From Ruminococcus sp. (lineage in GTDB: Bacteria > Bacillota > Clostridia > Oscillospirales > Ruminococcaceae): DNA of 60,599 bases. The notes beneath the pieces are model-generated. The model was not told where the DNA came from, did not search any database, and saw nothing but the letters and a program-made list of their open reading frames with translations. Within the stretch, counting starts at the first letter, position 1. Each line of letters opens with the position of its first letter. The stretch covers positions 1 to 60,599 of the forward strand of contig JAFUYP010000011.1 of the NCBI GenBank assembly GCA_017470535.1, read 5' to 3'. A program made the translations under genes and the position numbers. Positions 1 to 8,313 of this stretch are shown here, in pieces.

Positions 1-147
1 AGATGCGCCGTCCGAATTTTCGTCAGAATGCCCATTTTTGCCGCAGTTTTACTGGCGTAAGACAAGGTAAAATTGGGTATTATGACGGAAATCCGGCAAG
101 CAGATGGCACACAAAGGCGTGAGCCGGTGGTCGTGCGGTGCTGCCCA
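1..147 (-). mobile_element. Partial MITE-like element (copy 1, cut by window edge)
   Basis: Read on the minus strand, this stretch aligns along its length with the complete inverted-repeat element at 39824-40005. Shared blocks include the GGCARCACCGCAC end (here at 134-146), TTTCCGTCATA, ACCCAAWTTTACCTTG and the CTGCGG core. The copy is diverged, with many point differences, and its far end lies outside the window. There is no open frame in it. A non-autonomous element is the simplest reading; the homology is seen by eye and was not scored. Confidence 0.6.
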
Positions 148-207
148 AGAAACAGTGACCGCAAAGCGGACAAAAATATAGTTCATGCCGTCATGCACAC
201 CTTTTAT

Positions 208-236
208 TTGACAATGGGGGCATATTCTGTTATAAT
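208..236 (+). promoter_or_regulatory. Sigma-A promoter of the thioesterase-ahcY operon
   Basis: TTGACA at 208-213 and TATAAT at 231-236 with a 17-nt spacer, both perfect consensus. Transcription would start near 243, at the Shine-Dalgarno AGGAG (243-247). Confidence 0.85.
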
Positions 237-257
237 AATCATAGGAGTGTGATAATC

Positions 258-689
258 ATGGAATATACACCTTATAAACGTCACGCATATTATTATGAAA
301 CGGATAAAATGGGGATAGTACACCATTCTAATTATGTAAGGATACTTGAAGAATCAAGAGTGGATTTTCTTACAAAGGTCGGTCTGCCGTTCACTGTCAT
401 TGAGGACAGGGGACTGATGATACCTGTCTTATCGGTGAGTGTGGAGTATAAGTATCCGCTGAGGTTCGATGATGAGTTTGAGGTCATCTGCGAGATAGAG
501 AAGTTCAACGGCTGCAAGTTTTCGGTAAAGTATACTGTCAATAACCTTACGACAGGTAAGCTCAGCGCTGTGGGACATTCGTCGCACTGCTTTACAGACG
601 AGCAGCTGATACCGGTAAGGCTCAAAAAGAAGCAGCCGGATATTTATGAGATATTCAAGTGCTACTGCACAGACGGAAAGGAAGAATAG
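258..689 (+). CDS. Acyl-CoA thioesterase, YbgC/FadM hot-dog family
   Basis: This 143-residue protein has the size and N-terminal pattern of single-domain hot-dog thioesterases. An ETDKMGIVHHSNY segment near residues 15-27 corresponds to the family's catalytic Asp-plus-HxNY region. Such enzymes hydrolyse acyl-CoA thioesters in the cytoplasm; the substrate cannot be read from sequence. I start at ATG 258 because AGGAG (243-247) sits 10 nt before it; the upstream in-frame GTG at 249 is too close to that site. The stop is 1 nt before the ahcY start, so the two genes are transcribed and probably translated together from the consensus promoter at 208-236. Confidence 0.85.
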   Translation: MEYTPYKRHAYYYETDKMGIVHHSNYVRILEESRVDFLTKVGLPFTVIEDRGLMIPVLSVSVEYKYPLRFDDEFEVICEIEKFNGCKFSVKYTVNNLTTGKLSAVGHSSHCFTDEQLIPVRLKKKQPDIYEIFKCYCTDGKEE

Positions 690-690
690 A

Positions 691-1947
691 ATGAGCATTA
701 TAAGAGATGAAAGTCTTTGGGAGAGCGGAGAACGCAAGATAAAATGGGTAGAGGGCAATATGCCGCTTTTAAATGGTATAAAAGAGCAGTTTGAAAAGGA
801 AAAGCCTTTCAAGGGGCTTAAAGTGGCATTGTCGGTACACCTTGAAGCTAAGACTGCGTATCTTTGCAAGGTGCTTGCAGCAGGCGGTGCTGATATGTAC
901 ATCACCGGCTCGAATCCGCTTTCAACTCAGGACGATGTTGCGGCGGCACTTGTGCATGACGGGCTGAATGTATTCGCTTGGCACGGCGCTACTGATGAGG
1001 AGTATCACGACCACATCTCGCAGGTAGTAAAGGCAGGTCCTAACATCATAATAGATGACGGCGGTGATATTGTAAATATAATGCACAATGAGTACAAGGA
1101 GCTTATCCCCGGTGTTATCGGCGGCTGTGAGGAAACTACCACGGGCATAATAAGGCTTGTGGCTATGAACAAGGAGAAGGCTCTCAAATTCCCGATGGTG
1201 CTTGTAAACAATGCAAACTGCAAGCATCTGTTCGATAATCGCTACGGCACAGGTCAGTCGGTATGGGACGGCATCGACCGTACTACTAATCTTATAGTCG
1301 CAGGAAAGTATGTAGTCGTTGCAGGCTACGGCTGGTGCGGCAAGGGCGTGTCCATGAGGGCAAAAGGTCTCGGCGCTAAGGTCATAGTTACCGAGGTAGA
1401 CCCTGTAAAGGCAGCTGAGGCTGTAATGGACGGCTTTACTGTCATGAAGATGACAGAGGCGGCGAAGATAGGAGATATTTTCGTGACGGTCACGGGCTGC
1501 AAGGATGTTATATGCAAGGACAGCTTTGTGAATATGAAAAACGGTGCTATACTCTGCAACGCAGGGCATTTTGACTGCGAGGTGAATCTGAAGCAGCTCG
1601 AAGCTATGGCTGAGAAGAAATATCTTGCAAGAAACAACATTGACGGATACACAATGCCGGACGGCAGGACGCTGTTCGTGATAGGCGAGGGAAGGCTCGT
1701 AAACCTTGCCGCCGGTGACGGACACCCGGCAGAGATCATGGATATGTCATTTGCGATACAGGCGTTATGTGCTAAATTCTTAGCTGACAACAGAGATGTT
1801 AAGCATGAACCTGGCGACATGGTCATAGGTGTTCCCGAAAGCGTTGACAACGAAGTCGCAAGGCAGAAGCTGTTCCACTGGGGGATAGAGATAGACACTC
1901 TCACACCCGAGCAGGAGAAATACTTAAACAGCTGGAACGTAGAATAA
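691..1947 (+). CDS. ahcY: Adenosylhomocysteinase (S-adenosylhomocysteine hydrolase)
   Basis: Reversibly splits S-adenosylhomocysteine into adenosine and homocysteine, closing the methyl cycle and relieving product inhibition of methyltransferases. Family signatures are clear: a substrate-domain block ending NNANCKHLFDNRYGTGQS, the NAD-binding glycine motif GYGWCGKG near residue 213, and the CNAGHFDCEV stretch. At 418 residues it is the short form found in archaea and Thermotoga, and it ends in LNSWNVE rather than the KPDHYRY-type tail of eukaryotic and proteobacterial enzymes. The start is ATG 691, with AAGGA just upstream inside the end of the thioesterase gene. Why a thioesterase is coupled to it is not evident. 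Confidence 0.95.
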   Translation: MSIIRDESLWESGERKIKWVEGNMPLLNGIKEQFEKEKPFKGLKVALSVHLEAKTAYLCKVLAAGGADMYITGSNPLSTQDDVAAALVHDGLNVFAWHGATDEEYHDHISQVVKAGPNIIIDDGGDIVNIMHNEYKELIPGVIGGCEETTTGIIRLVAMNKEKALKFPMVLVNNANCKHLFDNRYGTGQSVWDGIDRTTNLIVAGKYVVVAGYGWCGKGVSMRAKGLGAKVIVTEVDPVKAAEAVMDGFTVMKMTEAAKIGDIFVTVTGCKDVICKDSFVNMKNGAILCNAGHFDCEVNLKQLEAMAEKKYLARNNIDGYTMPDGRTLFVIGEGRLVNLAAGDGHPAEIMDMSFAIQALCAKFLADNRDVKHEPGDMVIGVPESVDNEVARQKLFHWGIEIDTLTPEQEKYLNSWNVE

Positions 1948-1954
1948 TCGGCGC

Positions 1955-1985
1955 ACTTTTACATATAATAATCGTAAAGTTTTTT
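1955..1985 (+). terminator. Intrinsic terminator after ahcY
   Basis: Short stem ACTTT-(bulged T)-AC / GTAAAGT with an 11-nt loop, followed by a T run to 1985. It is AT-rich and therefore modest in strength, so the next operon may receive read-through. Confidence 0.55.
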
Positions 1986-2001
1986 CGGGCGGTGCGTTTA
2001 G

Positions 2002-2475
2002 TTGAGCAGGCAAAGGATAGAGTATTTTACCGTTTTTATAGTTGGCGCTTTCGGCTACGGGCTGATAGAGCTTTTTGTAAGGGGCAGGACGCATATCTCT
2101 ATGGGTCTGCTCGGTGGGGCAGCGATGCTGTTTATCCACACGCTCGGCAACAGACGCAGAAACGGTATGATGATCCTTACTGCTGCATTATCATCGGCTC
2201 TGTTTATAACGATGGTCGAATATGTCACCGGCATAATACTTAATATCGAGCTGGGGCTTGGGATCTGGGATTACTCTAATCTTTCCTTTAATCTCAGGGG
2301 GCAGATATGTGCTGAGTATTCACTCAAATGGGTGCTGGTGTCGCTTTTCGGTCTGTTTGCCGACGAGCTTATAAGAAAGGCTTTATTTAAAAGCGATATA
2401 TTTATCATAAACAAAAGCAGGCTCCATATGCCGCTTATGTTTCACAGACAAAAAGGAGGAAAAATTTATGAATGA
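2002..2475 (+). CDS. Putative membrane protein, ABC-transporter type IV (CmpB-like) family
   Basis: A 157-residue integral membrane protein with about four hydrophobic segments. The pattern GLIELFVRGRTHISMGLLGG near the N terminus, followed by EYVTGIILN and LGIWDYSNLSFNLRGQICAEYSLKW, is typical of the small Firmicutes family labelled putative ABC-transporter type IV; function is unknown and no ATPase lies nearby. The start is TTG 2002, the only plausible start before the conserved region, with a weak purine-rich site upstream. It overlaps the next gene by 8 nt, so it is likely co-translated with the Bax-inhibitor-like gene. Confidence 0.7.
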   Translation: MSRQRIEYFTVFIVGAFGYGLIELFVRGRTHISMGLLGGAAMLFIHTLGNRRRNGMMILTAALSSALFITMVEYVTGIILNIELGLGIWDYSNLSFNLRGQICAEYSLKWVLVSLFGLFADELIRKALFKSDIFIINKSRLHMPLMFHRQKGGKIYE

Positions 2476-3277
2476 ACATGGTTTTTCATCACCATTCATC
2501 AACAAACTGGATTCGTTTGCAGGTGTCTATGAAAACGACCGTGCGACCTACAAGGGCATACTGTCAAAGATAGTTTATTTTATGGCAGTTATAGGTCTTG
2601 GCATCGGTGCGTTTTTCCTGCTGCACAGTCACCTTGCAGCAAACGGTGCAGTCGTGGCACAGGATTTCGGAGAAGGCTTTGTGGTTTATCAGACTGAGAT
2701 GATAGCAGTTGTCATCAGCATTATCGCTATGCTCGTTTCAGCTCTCGTGAATGCTTTTGCGCCGGCGGCTATACCGCTGTTCGGTACGGTGTATTCTGCG
2801 GCGACCGGATATGCGATAACCTTCGTTTCACGTTCCTATGCACACGCTTACAGCGGCATCGTTATCGAGGCACTCGTGCTGACTGTACTTCTGGTAGCAG
2901 TTATGGCGTTTCTCTATTTCTCGGGCATAGTTCGTGTTACTTCTAAAATGCGGATGATCGTCACATCGGCATTTCTTACTATGTTCGGCGCATCTGTTAT
3001 ATACTTCATAATGGCTATGGTAGCACCCAACAGTGCGATAGTAAAGAGCATTGCAGCGATCAACAACGGGCCTCTCGGCATCGTGTTCTCATTTATCGGT
3101 GTTGCGATAGCCTGCTTCTTCCTTATATTTGACTTTGACAGGATAGTAGGTATAGTTGATAACGGTCTTGAAAGAAAATACGAATGGTTCGCTGCATATG
3201 GTGTGGCAGTAGATGTTATCTATCTCTATCTTAAAATACTTGAGCTGCTTGCAAAGCTCCAGCGCAACAGAAACTAA
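2468..3277 (+). CDS. Bax inhibitor-1 / YccA-like membrane protein
   Basis: 269 residues with seven predicted hydrophobic segments and a soluble N-terminal stretch. The order of segments and the FDFDRIVGIVDNGLERKYEWFAAYG motif before the last helix match the bacterial Bax inhibitor-1-like family, some members of which are pH-sensitive calcium leak channels. Whether this one conducts calcium is unknown. The start is ATG 2468 with a strong AAAAGGAGG site (2452-2460). It lies in a three-gene run with the upstream membrane protein (overlap) and endonuclease III (9-nt gap). Confidence 0.85.
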   Translation: MNEHGFSSPFINKLDSFAGVYENDRATYKGILSKIVYFMAVIGLGIGAFFLLHSHLAANGAVVAQDFGEGFVVYQTEMIAVVISIIAMLVSALVNAFAPAAIPLFGTVYSAATGYAITFVSRSYAHAYSGIVIEALVLTVLLVAVMAFLYFSGIVRVTSKMRMIVTSAFLTMFGASVIYFIMAMVAPNSAIVKSIAAINNGPLGIVFSFIGVAIACFFLIFDFDRIVGIVDNGLERKYEWFAAYGVAVDVIYLYLKILELLAKLQRNRN

Positions 3278-3286
3278 GGCGGCGTT

Positions 3287-3937
3287 ATGACCAGGAAGGA
3301 AAAGGCTGTCATAGTTTGTGACAGGCTTGAAAAACGCTACCCGGACGCCAAATGCTCGCTTGTGTACTCACGTCCGCACGAGCTTATGATAGCAGGCAGG
3401 CTTTCAGCCCAGTGTACAGACGCAAGAGTGAATATCGTCACAAAGGAGCTTTTTGAAAAATACAAAAGCATCGACGATTTTGCCGATGCTGATGTTTCAG
3501 ATATTGAGCGCATCATAAAGCCGTGCGGTCTTTTCAAGACAAAGGCTGCATCTGTCAAGGGTATGTGCCTAAGCCTTCGTGACAACTACGGCGGCGTTAT
3601 ACCGGATACGGTAGAGGAGCTTACAAAGCTGCCGGGTATCGGCAGAAAAACTGCAAACCTTATCATGGGCGATGTACACAACAAACCTGCGATAGTAACC
3701 GATACGCATTGCATCAGGATATGCGGCAGGCTCGGGCTTACAAAAAACAAAGAGCCTGCAAAGGTCGAGCAGGATCTGTGGAAGATAATCCCCAAGGAGC
3801 GCTCGTCTGACCTCTGCCACAGGCTCGTGATGTTCGGGCGTGATATGTGCAGGGCAAGGGGAGAAAAATGCCCGGAATGTGAGCTATCTGACATCTGTAC
3901 ATATTTTAGGACTAAAAAATCAGATAAGAAGGTATAA
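3287..3937 (+). CDS. nth: Endonuclease III (base-excision repair glycosylase/AP lyase)
   Basis: Removes oxidised pyrimidines from DNA and cleaves the abasic site. The helix-hairpin-helix LPGIGRKTANLIMG (about residues 114-127) carries the catalytic Lys, and VTDTHCIRI supplies the conserved Asp. The C terminus keeps the 4Fe-4S pattern C-x6-C-x2-C-x5-C (CRARGEKCPECELSDIC). Length (216) is normal. The gene ends 18 nt inside the 3' end of a convergent small gene, so the two transcripts overlap tail to tail. Confidence 0.95.
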   Translation: MTRKEKAVIVCDRLEKRYPDAKCSLVYSRPHELMIAGRLSAQCTDARVNIVTKELFEKYKSIDDFADADVSDIERIIKPCGLFKTKAASVKGMCLSLRDNYGGVIPDTVEELTKLPGIGRKTANLIMGDVHNKPAIVTDTHCIRICGRLGLTKNKEPAKVEQDLWKIIPKERSSDLCHRLVMFGRDMCRARGEKCPECELSDICTYFRTKKSDKKV

Positions 3938-4183
3938 AAGTGCGAGCAGCAGCTTTATATCTCCGCCGTTTTTGTAGATAATATATATCATCATAGCTAT
4001 AAGAGCTTTTTCCTCGTCGATCTTTATACCGGCAAGGTCAAAAAGCTCTTTTGTTTTAGGTGCTTCACGGTGGGAGCTTTGCTCAGGTTCAATAAAGCTC
4101 TGCGCACGTCTGTGCATTTCCTTTGCACGCTCTATCGCTTCACGCTGCATACGGTTCAAGTTCTCATCATTTGAAAAGTCCAA
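3920..4183 (-). CDS. Small protein with hydrophobic C terminus, unknown function
   Basis: A charged N-terminal half (many Glu, Arg and Lys) leads to a C-terminal hydrophobic tail, KNGGDIKLLLALLYLLI, that probably associates with the membrane. I place the start at TTG 4183, since AGGGGGTG (4190-4197) is well spaced for it; a GTG at 4192 sits inside that site. It overlaps the upstream gene on the same strand by about 17 nt, so the two are translationally coupled. Short proteins ending in a similar LLLALLYIL tail recur in spore-forming Clostridia; a sporulation link is a guess. Confidence 0.6.
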   Translation of the reverse strand: MDFSNDENLNRMQREAIERAKEMHRRAQSFIEPEQSSHREAPKTKELFDLAGIKIDEEKALIAMMIYIIYKNGGDIKLLLALLYLLI

Positions 4184-4595
4184 ACAGGTCACCCCCTGAG
4201 ATACCGCTGTCCTTTAACGCCGGATATATTGACATTATTCTGAATATTTTTATTATGCGGTCTATTTTCTGCTGCTTGTCGTTTCCGAGCATCGGGCGCA
4301 GTGCGAGCAGCAGCGAGATGTTTTTGTCATCATGTCTGGCTTTTGAAAGCACCTGCCCCAGCTTCATAAGCATTGCCGGGTCGATGCTGCCAAAGGGCGT
4401 ATCGTCGGCTGTATTACGGTCATCATTATTTCCTGTGCCGCCGAGGAGCGAGGACAGCTCATCAAGTCCGCCGGAAGAGGTGTCTATCTTTTCATTGTTG
4501 CTGCTGTTGCCGAGCATTTTTGCAAGCTCGCTTATCTGCGCCATAGATCCCTTATCATTAAGCACACCCTGGAGCTTTTCGTAAATGTCATCCAT
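4167..4595 (-). CDS. Hypothetical protein, clostridial small-cluster type
   Basis: 142 residues: an N-terminal helix (MDDIYEKLQGVLND), a Gly/Ser/Asn/Asp-rich linker around residues 30-75, and a C-terminal helical part with SLLLALRPMLGNDKQQKIDRI, which recurs in uncharacterised Clostridia proteins. It has no signal peptide and no catalytic motif I can name. It is the middle gene of a three-gene minus-strand set (4857 to 3920) of short proteins with no other partners. A purine-rich AGGAT lies just before ATG 4595. Confidence 0.6.
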   Translation of the reverse strand: MDDIYEKLQGVLNDKGSMAQISELAKMLGNSSNNEKIDTSSGGLDELSSLLGGTGNNDDRNTADDTPFGSIDPAMLMKLGQVLSKARHDDKNISLLLALRPMLGNDKQQKIDRIIKIFRIMSIYPALKDSGISGGDLFGLFK

Positions 4596-4611
4596 ATCCT
4601 GTCATCTCACT

Positions 4612-4857
4612 TTATTTTCCGCCTAATTTTCTGAAAATGCTTTTAGCCTGCTGGTCTTGTAAATAGCTGCCGGCGTGCTCAGGGTCCTTCATTGCCTTTT
4701 GAAGTATCCTGCCGCTGCTGCCGTTCATATTCTTTATTGCTTTCTCAAATGAGCCGTCATTTATCTGGTTTTTCAGCTTTTCAGGAGTCGTTCCGAGGGT
4801 TTTTGATGCCATTTTGATGAGGTCATCTATTGCTTTTTTGTCGAATTGCTGTTTCAT
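4612..4857 (-). CDS. Small helical protein, unknown function
   Basis: 81 residues, basic and helical, with no membrane segment. I choose ATG 4857 because AAAGGA lies 8 nt upstream; earlier in-frame ATGs at 4866 and 4896 fit that site less well. The sequence (KAIDDLIKMASKTLGTTPEKLKNQINDG) is typical of short uncharacterised proteins in Clostridia. It is the first gene of a minus-strand cluster with 4167-4595 and 3920-4183, with 16 nt to the next gene. Confidence 0.6.
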   Translation of the reverse strand: MKQQFDKKAIDDLIKMASKTLGTTPEKLKNQINDGSFEKAIKNMNGSSGRILQKAMKDPEHAGSYLQDQQAKSIFRKLGGK

Positions 4858-4969
4858 ACTTATCATCCTTTCAAAAAACGATAATAAAATTATCATTCTA
4901 TTATAAGTTTATTAATATATTTATGTTATAATTACAAAAATAATTCTTATCGGGGGTGAATATGGCTGT

Positions 4970-5443
4970 ATGAGGATAATAGTTTTCTCTGATTCTCACG
5001 GTAATTACTCTGCACTTCACAAGATCATGAAAAATAATGTCAATGCTGATTATTATATATTCTTAGGCGACGGGCTTGATGAGTTTGAGATAATCAGGCA
5101 GATCTATCCCGACAAGCGGTTTTTCTATGTTTCCGGCAACTGCGATCATGGTGATACGCCGTCAGCCGATCTTATTGAGATATTCAATACGAAAATATTC
5201 ATAACCCACGGTCACAGGTACAATGTCAGATCGGGGCTTGATGAGCTTCTTAAAAAGGCAAGGGAGCTTGGCGCTATGATGGTGCTTTACGGGCATACTC
5301 ATTGCAGGTACTATGAGTATATCAAAGGCATTTATGTTCTGAACCCCGGCAGTGCTTCCCAGCCCAAGGACGGTCAGCCGGCATCTTATGCGTTTATCGA
5401 CATTACCCCATGCGGCATAATGTGCGCCCACGTTGATTTATAA
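4970..5443 (+). CDS. YfcE/MJ0936-type phosphodiesterase (metallophosphoesterase)
   Basis: Single-domain calcineurin-like phosphoesterase. The metal-binding motifs are all present and in order: FSDSHGN (residues 6-12), LGDGLDE, SGNCDHG, THGH and YGHTH near the C terminus. These enzymes hydrolyse phosphodiesters with two divalent metals; the natural substrate of this group is unsettled. Length (157) is normal. A GGGGGTGAA site (4952-4960) serves ATG 4970; an out-of-frame ATG-GCT-GTA-TGA at 4962 overlaps the start. A TATAAT with extended TGn at 4924-4932 is a likely promoter -10. Confidence 0.9.
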   Translation: MRIIVFSDSHGNYSALHKIMKNNVNADYYIFLGDGLDEFEIIRQIYPDKRFFYVSGNCDHGDTPSADLIEIFNTKIFITHGHRYNVRSGLDELLKKARELGAMMVLYGHTHCRYYEYIKGIYVLNPGSASQPKDGQPASYAFIDITPCGIMCAHVDL

Positions 5444-5505
5444 TATGCAGGTCTGTATTGTTTTGATACATTCGTTTATGAAGTTATGATCATATAATTA
5501 ATATC

Positions 5506-5535
5506 GCCGGCAGTCATTCAGGGCTGCCGGCCTTT
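5506..5535 (+). terminator. Terminator hairpin after the phosphodiesterase gene
   Basis: GCCGGCAG (5506-5513) pairs perfectly with CTGCCGGC (5524-5531), loop of 10 nt, followed by a weak CTTTGAT tract. Confidence 0.65.
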
Positions 5536-5575
5536 GATATTTGAAAAATGAATATTGTCAATACAAAATAGGTAT

Positions 5576-5604
5576 TTGTAATAGTGCTGTACTTGTGATA
5601 TAAT
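5576..5604 (+). promoter_or_regulatory. Promoter of the acetyltransferase-dehydrogenase pair
   Basis: TTGTAA (5576-5581), 17 nt, TATAAT (5599-5604) preceded by an extended TGn at 5596-5598. Confidence 0.7.
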
Positions 5605-5632
5605 AAAGAAAACAAAACAAGGAGCAGATGAT

Positions 5633-6202
5633 ATGACAAATGCTGAGTTTATAAAAGAAATGGCTTCAAATGTCCATACAAAATGCGGCGGTGATGTCCA
5701 TATGAAAATGCACGAGCTGAGTCAGGAGGCTATAAGGATAACTACCGAGATAAACTCACGTTATCATGAACCGGGTGAGCTGAGGGCGCTGATGAGGCAG
5801 CTTACCGGGCAGAAGATAGACGAGAGCTTCGGGCTGTTTCCGCCGTTTTTTACTGACTGTGGAAAGAATATACATCTGGGAAAGGGTGTGTTTATAAACT
5901 CGGGCTGCAAGTTTCAGGATCAGGGAGGTATCTTTATTGGTGATAACTGCCTGATAGGTCACAATACGGTGATCGCTACACTCAACCACGGTATGCTGCC
6001 CGATGAGCGTGGAGATCTGATACCGTCGCCTGTTCATATAGGCAGCGGCGTCTGGATAGGGTCGGGGAGCATCATACTTCCCGGAGTGACTATCGGCGAT
6101 AACGCTGTGATAGGCGCAGGCTCGGTAGTTACAAAGGACATTCCTGCCGATACAGTTGCAGTTGGAAGCCCTGCAAAGGTCATAAAAAGCATTTACGATT
6201 AA
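5633..6202 (+). CDS. Sugar O-acetyltransferase, maltose/galactoside acetyltransferase family
   Basis: 189 residues with the Maa/LacA architecture: an N-terminal helical region (LRALMRQLTGQKID), then left-handed beta-helix hexapeptide repeats (IHLGKGVFINSGC, IFIGDNCLIGHN) and the closing VGSPAKVIK signature. The catalytic His is probably the one in TLNHGMLPDER. It transfers acetyl from acetyl-CoA to a sugar hydroxyl, perhaps as detoxification. It has its own promoter and lies 13 nt before an alcohol dehydrogenase gene with a strong internal Shine-Dalgarno, so both are likely one operon. Confidence 0.9.
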   Translation: MTNAEFIKEMASNVHTKCGGDVHMKMHELSQEAIRITTEINSRYHEPGELRALMRQLTGQKIDESFGLFPPFFTDCGKNIHLGKGVFINSGCKFQDQGGIFIGDNCLIGHNTVIATLNHGMLPDERGDLIPSPVHIGSGVWIGSGSIILPGVTIGDNAVIGAGSVVTKDIPADTVAVGSPAKVIKSIYD

Positions 6203-6215
6203 GGAGGAAAACATT

Positions 6216-7382
6216 ATGCTTGGAAATTTTTGCTATCACAACCCTACAAAGCTCTATTTTGGTGAGGACTCTCTGGGCTTTCTAAAAGACGAGCTTAAAA
6301 ACTACGGCAGCAATGTTTTGCTTGTTTACGGCGGCGGTTCTGTTAAGAAAAGCGGTCTGTATGACAAGATAGTAAAGATATTGAAAGACAATGGCAAGAA
6401 TATTGCCGAGGTCGCAGGCGTTATGCCCAATCCGACAGTCGAAAAGCTAAGAGAGGGCGTTAAGATCGCAAGGGAGAACAAGTCCGAGCTTATCCTTGCA
6501 GTCGGCGGCGGCTCGGTGTGCGACTATTCAAAGGCATTATCTGTATCTGTCCACTGCGACGACGACCCTTGGGATAAGTATTATATACGCTTTGAAGACC
6601 CTGACTGTGAGATAGTTCCTGTCGGGTGCATACTCACAATGGCAGGCACAGGCTCTGAGATGAACGGCGGAGCGGTCATCACAAACCACGAGCAGCATTT
6701 AAAGATAGGTCATGTGTTCGGTGATGATGTTATGCCTAAGTTCTCAATTCTTGATCCAAGGTATACGATGACCTTGCCTAAATATCAGATGGTGGCAGGT
6801 ATCTATGACATCATGAACCATATCTGCGAGCAGTATTTCTCGGGCGAGGACGACAATACATCTGACTATATCAGCGAGGGTCTTATGAGAGGGCTTATCC
6901 ATGCGAGCCGCATAGCTGTGAAAGACCCACAGGATTATGAAGCACGTTCAAACATCATGTGGACAGCGACATGGGCGCTCAATACGCTTGTATCAAGGGG
7001 CAAATCCACAGACTGGATGGTGCATATGCTCGGGCAGTCGGCAGGAGCATATACCGACGCTACGCACGGTATGACGTTAGCGGCGGTATCGCTGCCCTAT
7101 TACAGATATATCATGCCTTATGGGGTAAAGAAATTCGCACGCTTTGCAAAGGAAGTCTGGGGAATATCCGCCGAGGGCAGGACAGATGAGCAGCTTGCGC
7201 AAGAAGGGCTTAATGCAATGGAAAGCTGGATGAAGGAGATAGGTCTTGTAATGAAGCTGTCAGAACTCGGTGCGACCGATGATATGATAGAGGGCATCGC
7301 AGACGGGACTATCATACTCACAGGCGGCTACAAGGTGCTTGACCGTGATGAAGTGATAAAGATACTTAAAGCAAGTATGTAA
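6216..7382 (+). CDS. Iron-containing alcohol dehydrogenase, butanol dehydrogenase (BdhA/YqhD) type
   Basis: 388 residues, the usual length for the family. The nucleotide-binding GGGS motifs (YGGGSVKKSG near residue 40 and VGGGSVCDYSKA near residue 95) are intact, as are the metal-ligand region DIMNHICEQYF and the HxxxH-like segment containing MVHMLGQSAGAYTDATHG. Such enzymes reduce aldehydes to alcohols with NAD(P)H during fermentation or aldehyde detoxification; cofactor preference cannot be read securely. AAGGAGG at 6201-6207 precedes ATG 6216. Co-transcribed with the acetyltransferase and facing a LysR gene. Confidence 0.93.
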   Translation: MLGNFCYHNPTKLYFGEDSLGFLKDELKNYGSNVLLVYGGGSVKKSGLYDKIVKILKDNGKNIAEVAGVMPNPTVEKLREGVKIARENKSELILAVGGGSVCDYSKALSVSVHCDDDPWDKYYIRFEDPDCEIVPVGCILTMAGTGSEMNGGAVITNHEQHLKIGHVFGDDVMPKFSILDPRYTMTLPKYQMVAGIYDIMNHICEQYFSGEDDNTSDYISEGLMRGLIHASRIAVKDPQDYEARSNIMWTATWALNTLVSRGKSTDWMVHMLGQSAGAYTDATHGMTLAAVSLPYYRYIMPYGVKKFARFAKEVWGISAEGRTDEQLAQEGLNAMESWMKEIGLVMKLSELGATDDMIEGIADGTIILTGGYKVLDRDEVIKILKASM

Positions 7383-7390
7383 AGAATAAC

Positions 7391-7425
7391 GCCATACTGT
7401 GGAAAGATACGGTATGGCGTTTTTG
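7391..7425. terminator. Terminator between the convergent dehydrogenase and LysR genes
   Basis: CGCCATAC (7391-7398) and GTATGGCG (7413-7420) form an 8-bp stem followed by TTTTT on the plus strand. The minus strand reads into a weaker T-rich tract, so it may also end the LysR transcript. Confidence 0.8.
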
Positions 7426-8313
7426 CTATTTATAGTTTTCAATGTCGATGATGAACTGCTCTAAGAATTTCTCGGCGGCTTTGGAAAAGACTGCATTTCT
7501 CTTCCATATAAAAGAGCAGACCGTTTCTATTGCAGGGGAGAAAGGCTTAAAGCACATATTGCTGTCACCCGAGGTATTTATCAGCCTGTCGATACATATG
7601 CAGTAGCCCATGCCCTCGCTTGCCATTACCGAGCCGTTGTATACGAGATTATACTGTGTGGCGACCCTGACCTTCTGTTCGTCTATGCCGAGAGTGTCAA
7701 GAAACATAAGGTTGTGATTAGGCTGTCTGGGTATTATCACCGGCTGGTGTTTAAGGTCTGAAAGCGTGATAGTGTCTTTCTTTGCAAGCGGTGAATCACG
7801 GCGCATGAGCACTCCAAAGCGATCCTTTAACGGCAGCTGCACGGCATTGTATTTTGATGTATCTACATTCTGGAAAACTATTCCGAAATCAAGCAGCCCC
7901 TTGTCGAGCTTTTCGATAACATCACTTCCGTCTGCGCTGTAAATACTGTATTGCAGCTCCGGGTAGTCATTACTCAGAGCTTTTGCGGTATCGGCTATCA
8001 GTCTGACTGCATAGGTCTCGCCTGCGCCGATATGCACCATTCCGGAGATCTTCTCACCGCTTTGTCTGACCTCCTGCTCAGCTTTGTCAACAAGAGCGAC
8101 TATCTCCTCGGCTCTTGCACGGAGTATCATGCCTTCCTCTGTAAGCGTTACACCCTTGCTTGAACGTATCAGCAGCTCCTTGCCAAGCTCATCTTCAAGC
8201 TCTTTGAGCTGCCTTGACAGCGTAGGCTGCGACAGATAAAGACGCTCTGCCGCCACAGAAAAGCTCTGTTCTCTTGCTACTGCAAGAAAATATTTTAGAA
8301 CACGAATATCCAT
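7426..8313 (-). CDS. LysR-family transcriptional regulator
   Basis: 295 residues. The N-terminal winged helix-turn-helix (MDIRVLKYFLAVAREQSFSVAAERLYLSQPTLSRQLKELE) is textbook LysR, followed by a linker helix and a periplasmic-binding-like effector domain (roughly residues 90-290). AAGGAGG lies just before ATG 8313. It faces the alcohol dehydrogenase gene tail to tail, so regulation of that operon is not implied by divergent layout; its target may be the region upstream of itself, where the intact neighbour has been lost. Confidence 0.93.
   Translation of the reverse strand: MDIRVLKYFLAVAREQSFSVAAERLYLSQPTLSRQLKELEDELGKELLIRSSKGVTLTEEGMILRARAEEIVALVDKAEQEVRQSGEKISGMVHIGAGETYAVRLIADTAKALSNDYPELQYSIYSADGSDVIEKLDKGLLDFGIVFQNVDTSKYNAVQLPLKDRFGVLMRRDSPLAKKDTITLSDLKHQPVIIPRQPNHNLMFLDTLGIDEQKVRVATQYNLVYNGSVMASEGMGYCICIDRLINTSGDSNMCFKPFSPAIETVCSFIWKRNAVFSKAAEKFLEQFIIDIENYK

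Noticed and set aside
148..257. An S-adenosylhomocysteine riboswitch for the ahcY operon
   Set aside because: The start of transcription predicted from the promoter is only about 15 nt before the first gene, leaving no room for one.
922..1725. A 267-codon open frame antisense to ahcY
   Set aside because: It has no ribosome site or family resemblance and exactly mirrors the codon pattern of ahcY, a highly conserved gene.
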